Positions 53,513 through 61,056 of a DNA stretch of 64,000 bases are shown piece by piece. The notes under the pieces are model-generated. The model saw only the letters and a list, made by a program, of their open reading frames with translations. It was not told where the DNA came from and searched no databases. The stretch is from JAPULR01 sp965238215 (lineage in GTDB: Bacteria; Chloroflexota; Dehalococcoidia; Lucifugimonadales; GCA-2712585): assembly GCA_965238215.1 (NCBI GenBank), contig OZ250180.1:868001-932000 (forward strand), in the 5' to 3' direction. Numbering within the stretch: the stretch's first letter is position 1; each line of letters begins with the position of its first letter. The translations under genes and the position numbers were made by a program.

Positions 53513-55093
53513 ATGAACACCCTGGAATTCCTCACCATCGCCAGCGCCATTGTGCCCGACCGAGCGGTCATCGTCGTCGAAGGCCGCCGCCTCACCTTTC
53601 ACCAGCTCCAGCAGCGTGTCAACCGCCTCGCCAACGCCCTCGCGAATCTGGGCCTCCAACCCGGTCAGCGCGTCGCCTTCATGGACGTCAACAACCCGGA
53701 ACTCATCCAGACCTATCTCGCCTGCGCCCAACTCGACGCCATCTTCGTCCCCCTCAACTATCGCGCCCGTGCCCACGAAGTTTCTCAGATGCTCCAACTC
53801 TGCGACCCCACCCTTTTCATCGTGGGCCGTCGATATCAGGACCTAGTCCATTCAATAATTCAAGACTCCCCGTCCCTCCGACACGTCATAGCCCTGGAGC
53901 AACGCCCCACCCACGACTGGCTGTTCTTCGACGACCTCATCTCTTCCGCTCCCGCCGACGAGCTTCACTACCCCTCCTCCGCCGACACTGACACAACCCT
54001 CCTCCTCTTCACCTCCGGCACCACCGGCGCGCCCAAGGCCGTGAAGCTCACCCACCAGAGCTTCAGTTCATACATGCTCTCAAGCGTCACCCCCGCCGAC
54101 CCCGAGGTGGAGGAACGGAACCTCCTGTCCCTGCCCATGTACCACGTCGCCGGCATCCAATCCGCCCTCGCCGCCATCTACGGAGGTCGCACCCTCCTCC
54201 TTGCCCGCCAGTTTGAAGCCCAACAGTGGATGGAGCTGGTTCAACGCGAAAAGGCCCACCGCGCGGGCATGGTTCCCACTATGCTCAAGCAGGTCCTCGA
54301 CCATCCCCGGTTCCCCGACTACGACCTCTCCAGCCTACGCGTGATCAGCTACGGTGCCGCCCCCATGCCTCCCGAAGTCATCCAAAAAGCTATCAAATTC
54401 CTCCCTCAGGCCCAGTTTATCAACGCCTTCGGACAGACGGAAACCGCCTCCACCATCACCATGCTATCCCCGAATGACCACGTGTTGGAGGGCGACCCGG
54501 AGGAGGTCGAAAAACGGCTGCGTCGTCTGACCTCCGTCGGCAGGGCCTTGGACGATGTCGAAATCGCCATCCTGGACGAAAACGGCGACCCCCTCCCACA
54601 GGGAGACGAGGGCGAAGTCGCCGCCCGCGGCTCCCGCCTCATGTCCGGCTATTGGGGCGACGATCAAGCCACCCGCAGCGCCTTTCACGATGATTGGCTC
54701 CTCACTGGCGACCGCGGCTACCTCGACGAGGACGGCTACCTCTACCTTTCAGGACGCACCAAGGACTTCATCAAACGCGGTGGAGAGATGATCTCCCCCC
54801 AGGAGGTGGAAGACGCCCTCCTTTCCCATACCGGCGTCCAAGAAGCCGCCGTCATCGGTGTCCCCGACACCCAATGGGGAGAAAGAGTCCGCGCCGTCGT
54901 CGTCCCCAATCCCACCCAACCTCCAACCCCCGACGATCTCATCCAGCATTGCCACCGCCGCCTGGCAAGCTTCAAGCGCCCGGAGTCCGTCGTATTCGTG
55001 ACGCAAATCCCCAAGAACCCCATGGGCAAAGTCCTCAAGCGCGTCCTCCGCTCCCAGTACAATTCCCCCATTCAAGGCTCCGATTCCGAATGA
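53513..55093 (+). CDS. Acyl-CoA synthetase (AMP-forming)
   Basis: A 526-residue ANL-superfamily ligase that activates a carboxylic acid with ATP and CoA. The P-loop-like motif LLLFTSGTTGAPKAVKLTH is near residue 163. NAFGQTETASTITM is near 300, GYWGDDQATRSAFHDDWLLTGDRGYLDEDGYLYLSGRTKDFIKRGGEMISPQEVE near 380-425, and the catalytic Lys in PKNPMGKVLKR near 510. The gene is complete. It follows the enoyl-CoA hydratase and has its own promoter with a very short leader. The substrate acid cannot be read from sequence. Confidence 0.93.
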   Translation: MNTLEFLTIASAIVPDRAVIVVEGRRLTFHQLQQRVNRLANALANLGLQPGQRVAFMDVNNPELIQTYLACAQLDAIFVPLNYRARAHEVSQMLQLCDPTLFIVGRRYQDLVHSIIQDSPSLRHVIALEQRPTHDWLFFDDLISSAPADELHYPSSADTDTTLLLFTSGTTGAPKAVKLTHQSFSSYMLSSVTPADPEVEERNLLSLPMYHVAGIQSALAAIYGGRTLLLARQFEAQQWMELVQREKAHRAGMVPTMLKQVLDHPRFPDYDLSSLRVISYGAAPMPPEVIQKAIKFLPQAQFINAFGQTETASTITMLSPNDHVLEGDPEEVEKRLRRLTSVGRALDDVEIAILDENGDPLPQGDEGEVAARGSRLMSGYWGDDQATRSAFHDDWLLTGDRGYLDEDGYLYLSGRTKDFIKRGGEMISPQEVEDALLSHTGVQEAAVIGVPDTQWGERVRAVVVPNPTQPPTPDDLIQHCHRRLASFKRPESVVFVTQIPKNPMGKVLKRVLRSQYNSPIQGSDSE

Positions 55094-55161
55094 ACACGAC
55101 GCCCCTCCACTCGCAATCCGTCCCGATGCTATCAACGCCTCTACGTCTGCAAAAATTTCCG

Positions 55162-55190
55162 TTGACATGCTCGGGCGTCCTGTCTAAACT
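55162..55190 (+). promoter_or_regulatory. Promoter of the P-loop kinase gene
   Basis: TTGACA at 55162-55167, exactly 17 bases, then TAAACT at 55185-55190, about 40 bases before the GTG start. AGGAG lies 12 bases upstream of the start. Confidence 0.75.
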
Positions 55191-55231
55191 CAAAAATCGC
55201 AAACACCGGCAATGTTAGGAGAGTTCCTCTA

Positions 55232-55909
55232 GTGCCCGTCGCGAATTTACTTACCGAGTCCCCCTCCACCGCTCCCTCAGCCCTCCTCTCTCCCTCCAAA
55301 CCCACCAAGTCCCTCATAATCCTGCTCGCCGGCGTGCCGGGCGTGGGTAAGACCACCCTCGGCAACGCCCTGCTCGGACATCTCGGCCTCACCCACCACA
55401 TCAGCACCGGTTTCCTGCGCGCCGCCATAGACCCCTACCTCCCACCCCACCAGTCCCGCCTGCTCCGTCGACACGCCTTCGACGCCTACGAACTCCTCGA
55501 CCCCGCCACCCTGAGGCCCGACGAATACGTCATCCAGGGCACCATCGCCCAGACCGACCTGCTCCGTCCCGTCATAGCCACCTGCCTCGCCCGGGCTCGT
55601 AGAGAGGGCATCGGCCTTATTATGGAGGGCAGCCACTTCATCCCGGGCATCATCGACCCCGAGGAGTTCGGCGTAGACCTCCTCTGCGTCCTCGACGTCC
55701 CCAATCGTGACGAGCTCAAGGCCCGCGCCCAGAGCCCCAACCATCAGAACCGACGCCTTTCCCAGTGGGACCTTGAGCGCCTCGTGATCCTTCAAGACCA
55801 GCTCCTTGCCATGGCCCGTCGCCACAACCACCCCGTAGTAATCAACGTAGACCTCGAACGCGCCGTCAAAGAAGTAACCAACCTGGCCCTAAACAATCCC
55901 ACCTCCTGA
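55232..55909 (+). CDS. P-loop kinase, 2-phosphoglycerate kinase-like
   Basis: A 225-residue ATP-binding protein. Walker A is LLAGVPGVGKTTLGNALLGHL near residue 33, followed by THHISTGFLRAAIDPYLPPHQSRLLRRHAFDAYELLD. IMEGSHFIPGIIDPEEFGVDLLCVLDVPNRDELKARAQSPN gives the strand and lid typical of archaeal-type 2-phosphoglycerate kinases, which feed cyclic 2,3-diphosphoglycerate synthesis. Related bacterial proteins often have other, unknown substrates. The start is a GTG with AGGAG nearby. The gene has its own promoter at 55162. Confidence 0.75.
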   Translation: MPVANLLTESPSTAPSALLSPSKPTKSLIILLAGVPGVGKTTLGNALLGHLGLTHHISTGFLRAAIDPYLPPHQSRLLRRHAFDAYELLDPATLRPDEYVIQGTIAQTDLLRPVIATCLARARREGIGLIMEGSHFIPGIIDPEEFGVDLLCVLDVPNRDELKARAQSPNHQNRRLSQWDLERLVILQDQLLAMARRHNHPVVINVDLERAVKEVTNLALNNPTS

Positions 55910-56107
55910 ACACCCCCGGCGGCGCAGAAACCCGCCCATACCGGAGCCAATTCGCGACCGCCCCATCTGAAAATCCCCGTCAATTGCCACCCAATTCCAC
56001 GCAACATTGACAGAAAGAGAACCTATCGCTAAGTTAGACTTAGGCGTGGGGGATCAGGGCGTTGTGCAACTCTTCCCGCAAATTCGTCAACGTGGGACGG
56101 GTTGCTC

Positions 56108-56491
56108 ATGATTCCGGTAGGTGCGACGCGAGAAGGCCGATTTCTAGTCATATTCCTTCTGCAATACCTTACCTTTTCCGGATTCCTTGCGTACCATGAG
56201 GTAGTTGCCGTTCCCACGGATGCCATAGCGACAATGTTGGCAATTCTGAAGGGGATGGCCTCCATAGCCTTTGTAACCGCGGTGAACGCCGTCGCAATAG
56301 TGGAGGGAAGCGATATGCTGGCAGAGAGATACTTGAAGAAAAGGTACGAGGCTGGGAAAGCAGAAGGGAAAGCGGAAGGCCGAACGGAAGCCTGGCAGGC
56401 GTGGGAAGCATGGAACCAGCGCCGCATGGACGCAGAAAAGACCGGCCAACCCTTCAACGAGCCCCCACCCGCCCTGAACAACCACTCCTAA
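56108..56491 (+). CDS. Two-membrane-segment protein with charged tail, copy 1
   Basis: A protein of about 127 residues. Two hydrophobic helices (FLVIFLLQYLTFSGFLAYHEV and ATMLAILKGMASIAFVTAVNAVAIV) are followed by a Lys/Glu/Ala helix (MLAERYLKKRYEAGKAEGKAEGRTEAWQAWEAWNQRRMDAE) and a Pro/Asn-rich end. A paralogue is at 57637-58032, and 3' fragments are at 58057 and 58966. I know no function for this family. The tail would lie in the cytoplasm. A TTG at 56102 is also possible. TTGACA at 56007-56012 may be its -35. Confidence 0.65.
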   Translation: MIPVGATREGRFLVIFLLQYLTFSGFLAYHEVVAVPTDAIATMLAILKGMASIAFVTAVNAVAIVEGSDMLAERYLKKRYEAGKAEGKAEGRTEAWQAWEAWNQRRMDAEKTGQPFNEPPPALNNHS

Positions 56492-56509
56492 CCCCCCAAC
56501 AATCCTCGT

Positions 56510-56596
56510 CTACATTGCCGTAGGCTTCTTATCCTTCAGCACGTCCGCGGCCCACTCCTTGTTTTCAGCGATAAACCCGGCTTGCATGTTCACCAG
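56510..56596 (-). pseudogene. C-terminal fragment of a ThDP-enzyme gene
   Basis: The minus strand reads LVNMQAGFIAENKEWAADVLKDKKPTAM and a stop, like the end of the enzyme at 59147-60847 (ARAADVLKDKKPTVT). The rest of the gene is absent. It overlaps the last codons expected for the neighbouring SDR gene. As in the main locus, it faces the end of a two-membrane-segment gene across about 20 bases. Confidence 0.65.
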
Positions 56597-57384
56597 GGTC
56601 GCCTACGAATTCCTCCCTCTGAGTCAATCACCTGGCCCGTGACCCATCAAGCGTCATTGGTGCAAAGCCAGGCAATTAACCGCGCTGCGTCGTCCGGCTG
56701 ACCCCAACGGCCTTGAGGCATACTCCTTAGAATTCGTTCATATACGTCTGGCCCTGCCCATCCGGTGTCTGTAGCGCCTGGGTTAACTGCGTCAACAGTT
56801 ATTCCCTGCTCCTCAAGCTCATCAGATAGAGACATAGTGATCTGGTGCAGAGCGCCTTTTGAGGCGCCATAAGCCAACATCGGCCCTATCGGGTCTTTGT
56901 GCTGGCCTGATATCAGCATCACAATGCGTCCTCCTGGTTTCTGATCGTGCTGTGACGCGAACTCGTTGATGAGAAGCAGAGTGGCACGAACATTAACGGC
57001 CAAATGCCGGTCAATGCCTTCTGCAGTTAACGAATCCAATGGTTGAAATGCACTATGGGCGTGGTTGGCTATCAGTATATCGATATGACCGAAGCAATTT
57101 GTTGCTTCGGTGATGATACGAGCTGGAGCGTCTTCTTCCGCAAAATCAATGTCCATGTGCTCCACTCGCCCGCCATGCACCTTTAGCCGAGCGACTATTT
57201 CCTCTTGTTTGTTGGACTCGCGCTTCAAAGGAAGAGTCGAATCAAAAGCGGCGTAGGAGTGAATGAACAGATCAGCTCCCATAGATGCTAGTCTTAGCGC
57301 CACTGCAAATCCGATGCTTTTCAGTCGGCTTACGCCGGTGACAAGAGCGACACGTTTCTTGAGAGGGATGGATGAGATAGACAC
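56590..57384 (-). pseudogene. Short-chain dehydrogenase/reductase with a late TGA
   Basis: An SDR protein. The cofactor motif is VALVTGVSRLKSIGFAVAL near residue 12. NHAHSAFQ follows, and LAYGASKGALHQITMSLSDEL has the catalytic Tyr-x3-Lys near 185. ITVDAVNPGATDTGW is also present. A GTG at 57384 with AAGGAGG upstream is the best start. The chain stops at a TGA at 56647-56649 after CTNDA. The same frame continues WVTGQVIDSEGGIRR, the normal C-terminal strand of the family, to a TGA at 56590. An Arg codon (CGA) has probably become TGA. The truncated product lacks the final strand used for subunit contacts and may be inactive. Confidence 0.8.
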
Positions 57385-57596
57385 AAGCAAGCCTCCTTGG
57401 CCAGGGAATTTGGTGCTAGACCCATGGAAATGCTTGACTATCTCATGCTTGGCTAAGTATTGGACTCGCTAGAGATTTTCGTCTATCGGAATTGTACACT
57501 CGTGCCCCAGCACGTAAACTACCATTCTCGGCATCCGCCATCGAACCCCGCCCACGGTTAAGGTAGTCTCAGTAGACAGAACCCACGGAAGTGTGT

Positions 57597-57635
57597 AATC
57601 ATTCCCTTCAGAACTCATTAGCGGAAGGAATGATT
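57597..57635 (+). promoter_or_regulatory. Hairpin sequestering the ribosome-binding site
   Basis: AATCATTCCCTTC pairs with GAAGGAATGATT across a 14-base loop. The right arm contains GGAAGGA, which is the ribosome-binding site 8 bases before the ATG at 57637. Folding would hide the site, so translation is probably controlled by temperature, a ligand or another RNA. Confidence 0.6.
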
Positions 57636-57636
57636 C

Positions 57637-58032
57637 ATGATTGAGGTAGGCAAGACGCGGGAAGGCCGATTCCTAATCGTTTTCCTCCTTCAATTCCTTA
57701 TCTTTTCTGGATTTCTAGCGTACCATGAAGTGACAGGCGTTCCCACGGATGCTATAACTACGATGTTAGCAATTCTCATGGGAATGGCCCCATTAGGATT
57801 CGTTGGCGCGGTAAACACTGTAGTCGCAGTGGAGGGAGTCGAAATGCTGGCAGAAAGATACCTGAGAAAAAGATACGAGGCCGGAAAAGCTGAAGGCCTT
57901 AAGGAAGGCGAAGAAAGAGGAGTAGCGCAGGCGTGGGAAGTCTGGCAAGACTGGAACCAACGCAGGCTCGCGGCAGAGGCGGCTAGCGAGCAGTTCAACG
58001 AACCTCCGCCCGAACTGAGTCACCGCAAGTAA
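57637..58032 (+). CDS. Two-membrane-segment protein with charged tail, copy 2
   Basis: A 131-residue paralogue of the 56108 gene. MIEVGKTREGRFLIVFLLQFLIFSGFLAYHEV, the second helix TMLAILMGMAPLGFVGAVNTVVAV and the tail MLAERYLRKRYEAGKAEGLKEGEERGVAQAWEVWQDWNQRRLAAE are all retained. The end is EQFNEPPPELSHRK. The start is ATG at 57637 behind a hairpin that covers the ribosome-binding site. A second, incomplete tail copy follows at 58057. Confidence 0.65.
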   Translation: MIEVGKTREGRFLIVFLLQFLIFSGFLAYHEVTGVPTDAITTMLAILMGMAPLGFVGAVNTVVAVEGVEMLAERYLRKRYEAGKAEGLKEGEERGVAQAWEVWQDWNQRRLAAEAASEQFNEPPPELSHRK

Positions 58033-58056
58033 AGCTATCCCTTAGAGCGGCGAAGT

Positions 58057-58225
58057 GATGCTGGCAGAGAGATACTTGAAGAACAGATACGAGGCCGGAA
58101 AAGCAGAAGGCCTTAAGGAAGGCAAAGCGCAGGCGTGGGAAGCATGGAACCAGCGCCGCATGGACGCAGAAAAGGCCGGCCAGCCCTTCAACGAGCCCAC
58201 ACCCGCCCTGAACAACCACTCCTAG
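58057..58225 (+). pseudogene. 3' fragment of a two-membrane-segment gene
   Basis: The frame MLAERYLKNRYEAGKAEGLKEGKAQAWEAWNQRRMDAEKAGQPFNE and the following PTPALNNHS repeat the tail of the 56108 and 57637 genes without the membrane part. The stop is at 58223. It is followed by the copied end of the ThDP-enzyme gene in antisense, as in the main locus. Confidence 0.8.
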
Positions 58226-58245
58226 CCCACCAGACTCCCTCCCCC

Positions 58246-58390
58246 CTACGTCACCGTAGGCTTCTTGTCCTTCAACACATCCGCCGCCCGCGCCGGATAC
58301 GGCAGCTCATCCGGGTCTACCGGCACCTCAATCAGCGTCGGCCCACCCGACGCCACCGCCTCCCCCATCGCCTCGGTAAGCTCCCTCTCG
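58246..58390 (-). repeat. Duplicated 3' end of the ThDP-enzyme gene
   Basis: About 145 bases encode ELTEAMGEAVASGGPTLIEV, PVDPDELPYPARAADVLK and DKKPTVT with the stop, nearly identical to 59147-59291. At 58390 the match ends abruptly and the sequence continues as the IS5 transposase remnant. Confidence 0.9.
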
Positions 58391-58965
58391 CCAGCGCCAT
58401 TCTTCGTCGACGACAGCGCCTCTATTATGCTGGCGTCCACTATGGTTCCCTCCCGCAGCCGCAGCCCTTGGGATGCCAGGTGGCGTTGATCTCCTTCATC
58501 AGCCCGTGTCCCAACTGGCGCTCTTTCAGCAGATGTCGGAAGTTCAGTATCGTTGTCTCGTCCGGCAACGGGCCTGAGAGCCTCAGTCCCACGAACCGTC
58601 TCACCGACTCCGCCTCGTAGAGCAGGTCCTCCATGCCAAGGTCGCTCAGAGCCTGCCCTCGCGAAGGCGGGGGTTGTAGAACAGCTGCACACAGTGTATC
58701 CGCAGCATCTACGACAACTCGTAGGGCCGACGGCCCCGGCCCGCTTTCGGATAGTACGGCCGAATCAACTTTTCCAAAAGACCCCACGGGATCAGGCCAT
58801 CCATCCGCTCAAGGAATATCTCCCAACGGGTCCTGCGCTTCTTGCTTTCGTACTCCAACTCCCCAAATGTCGGCTGACGCATCGTGGTTTCACCCCAGGC
58901 ATTTCTCTCTATTCTGTTTGCCATTCTACTATGCCATAGACAGGTGGGGCTTGTTCAGAGTGTTC
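58391..58965 (-). mobile_element. Truncated IS5-type element
   Basis: A relative of the element at 15004-16215, with its left inverted repeat (CTTGTTCAGAGTGTTC as read here) at 58951-58965. Transposase text runs from MRQPTFGELEYESKKRRTR through ERMDGLIPWGLLEKLIRPYYPKAGRGRRPYELS, a stop, GMEDLLYEAESVRRF and ASQGLRLREGTIVDASIIEA to SSTKNGA, where it is fused to the copied ThDP-enzyme end. A 23-base palindromic repeat has inserted at 58651-58673. The distal half and right end are missing, so it is dead. Confidence 0.9.
58651..58673. repeat. Palindromic repeat inserted in the IS5 remnant
   Basis: Compared with the intact IS at 15292-15310, where CTACAA is followed by TCTGAGTGACC, the remnant has 23 extra bases (GCCTGCCCTCGCGAAGGCGG plus GGG) at this point. 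The sequence is the AGAGCCTGCCC...GCGGG repeat common in the intergenic tracts. Confidence 0.8.
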
Positions 58966-59127
58966 CTGGCAGAGAGATACTTGAAGAAAAGGTACGAGGT
59001 TGGGAAAGCGGTAGGGCAAACGGAAGCCTGGCAGGCGTGGGAAGCATGGAGCCAGCGCCGCATGGACGCAGAAAAGGCCGACCAGCCCTTCAACGAGCCT
59101 CCACCCGCGCTCAACAACCCCCCCTAG
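58966..59127 (+). pseudogene. 3' fragment of a two-membrane-segment gene, IS-joined
   Basis: Directly after the IS left end comes the tail LAERYLKKRYEVGKAVGQTEAWQAWEAWSQRRMDAEKADQPFNEPPPALNN and a stop. The 5' part of the gene is missing. It faces the ThDP-enzyme gene end across about 20 bases. Confidence 0.8.
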
Positions 59128-59146
59128 CCCCCCAAACCTCCCCCCT

Positions 59147-60847
59147 CTACGTCACCGTAGGCTTCTTGTCCTTCAACACATCCGCCGCCCGCGCCGGATA
59201 CGGCAGCTCCTCCGGGTCTACCGGCACCTCAATCAGCGTCGGCCCGCCCGACGCCACCGCCTCCCTCATAGCCTCGGTAAGCTCACTCTCGTCCGACGCA
59301 TAAAACCCCCTGCCGCCAAACAACTCCATCAGCTTGTCCAACCGGGGATTCGTTATGTCCGCCTCTATGTACCTCTCCCCGTAGAAGAACTTCTGGTACG
59401 CCTTCTCGGAACCCCACGAGTTGTTGTTCATCACCACCGCCACCACAGGAATGTTCCACCGCACCGCCGTCTCCAACTCCTGCACGTTCATCAGAAACCC
59501 CCCGTCCCCGTTGATGCTTATCACCGGCCTGTCGGGACACGCCATCTTCACCCCCAACGCCATCGGATAGCTGATCCCGATACACCCCAAGTCCAACGGG
59601 CTCGTCAAACTATACGGCCGTCCGAAATCCAGCCTGTCGTAGGCGTACCCCGACGCCGCTCCCGCCTCTATAACCGTCAGCGCGTCGGGAGGATATATCC
59701 GACGCAGCACGTGGTAAACCTCCTGCGGCTTCAGCACCTTGCCGGGCCTGGGCCGCTCCGCATCCAACCGCTCCCGACGCTGTCGCCGAAGCCTCGCCGC
59801 CACCCCTAATCGCGCCTCGCCTCCAGGCGGTGCACCCACCTCCCGCACCAACTCCAGCAACGCCTTCGACGCTGCTCCCACGTCGCCCAGAATCCCCACC
59901 TCCACCGGAAAGTTCCTGCCCAATTCCTCCTCGTCAATCTCCACCTGCACTATTCGAGCATCCCGCGGCAAGAACCTGTTGTCGTAGAACGTCGTAAAAT
60001 GCGATAGACGCGTCCCCAACGCCAGAACCGCGTCCGCCTGCCGCATAACCTCCGCAGCCTCCGGCGCCCCCGCCCGACCCAGCATCCCCACGTACAACCT
60101 CTGGTCGTTCGGAACCGAGTCCACCCGCCCGTACGACGCCACCATCGGTGCCGACAGCGCCTCCGCCAAAGCGCAGACTTCCTCGTGGGCCCGGCTCCAC
60201 TTCACTCCCCCGCCGACGACTATCACGGGAAATTTGGCATCCCGCAGAACTTCGGCAGCCTTCCGTAGCAGCGAAGGGTCCCCCGCCACCGCTTGCGTCT
60301 GCCGAACCGGGCCCAGCATCCCCTCGTCCGCCTCAACCTCCGTCTCGTTCTGAATATCCCGCGGAATATCCACCACCACCGGCCCCATCTTCCCCGATGT
60401 GGCCACCCGAAACGCATGAAGCAGCGTATCCGGTATCCGCCCCGCATTAGGCGTCATCACCGACGCTTTCGCCACTGGACGAAATACCCCCACGTGGTCC
60501 ACCTCCTGAAACGATCCCCGACCCATGTGCTCCTGCGATATCCCCCCGATGATCGCCACCATCGGCGTGTGTGTAACGTAGGCCCCCGCCACCCCCGTAA
60601 CCAGGTTCGTAGCCCCCGGCCCGTTCGTCACCAGGCACACCCCCGGCTTGCCCGTGGCGTGGGCATATCCCAGCGCCATGAACGCCGCCCCCTGCTCGTG
60701 ACGCGTCCCCACGAACTCAATGTCCTCCAAGCCGTACATCGCGTCCATAATCTCCAGGAACGCAGACCCGACCACCCCATACACATACCGCACCCCCTGA
60801 GACCTCAGCACCTCCACCACCCATTTCCCCGCCGACATTCTAGCCAT
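59147..60847 (-). CDS. Thiamine-diphosphate enzyme of the acetolactate synthase family
   Basis: A 566-residue enzyme. RYVYGVVGSAFLEIMDAM is the N-terminal fold. GTRHEQGAAFMALGYAHATG near residue 47 has the Glu that activates thiamine diphosphate. VCLVTNGPGATNLVTGVAGAY follows, and the central domain begins near 195. The cofactor motif is SINGDGGFLMNVQELETAVRWNIPVVAVVMNNNSWGSEKAYQ near residues 440-480. The NNNSWGSEKAYQKFFYGERY region recalls sulfoacetaldehyde acetyltransferase and related decarboxylases more than true acetolactate synthase, so the substrate is open. No small regulatory subunit gene follows. Pieces of its 3' end are found at 58246 and 56510. Confidence 0.88.
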   Translation of the reverse strand: MARMSAGKWVVEVLRSQGVRYVYGVVGSAFLEIMDAMYGLEDIEFVGTRHEQGAAFMALGYAHATGKPGVCLVTNGPGATNLVTGVAGAYVTHTPMVAIIGGISQEHMGRGSFQEVDHVGVFRPVAKASVMTPNAGRIPDTLLHAFRVATSGKMGPVVVDIPRDIQNETEVEADEGMLGPVRQTQAVAGDPSLLRKAAEVLRDAKFPVIVVGGGVKWSRAHEEVCALAEALSAPMVASYGRVDSVPNDQRLYVGMLGRAGAPEAAEVMRQADAVLALGTRLSHFTTFYDNRFLPRDARIVQVEIDEEELGRNFPVEVGILGDVGAASKALLELVREVGAPPGGEARLGVAARLRRQRRERLDAERPRPGKVLKPQEVYHVLRRIYPPDALTVIEAGAASGYAYDRLDFGRPYSLTSPLDLGCIGISYPMALGVKMACPDRPVISINGDGGFLMNVQELETAVRWNIPVVAVVMNNNSWGSEKAYQKFFYGERYIEADITNPRLDKLMELFGGRGFYASDESELTEAMREAVASGGPTLIEVPVDPEELPYPARAADVLKDKKPTVT

Positions 60848-61056
60848 CCTCTCCTCCTTACCTAAGACCTAGCAAACACCCCCATACTCCCACACGCACC
60901 CCCACCCGTCCACCACCCCCTTCCTGCAACACCGCTCTCCATGAGTGGATATGCCCTTTGGTAAGACCTCGCCGGGGCATTCCTCTACCTCCACTTCCGC
61001 AGTAGTCGCAAGTTCGATAGCCAGCCAAATGTCCAGCAAGCCTTCGGTACCGTCCT

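Noticed and set aside
60848..61056. Possible small gene reading GTEGLLDIWLAIELATTAEV on the minus strand
   Set aside because: The frame has no convincing start, the similarity is not recognisable and the 3' part becomes low-complexity. It may be a relic and is left unassigned.
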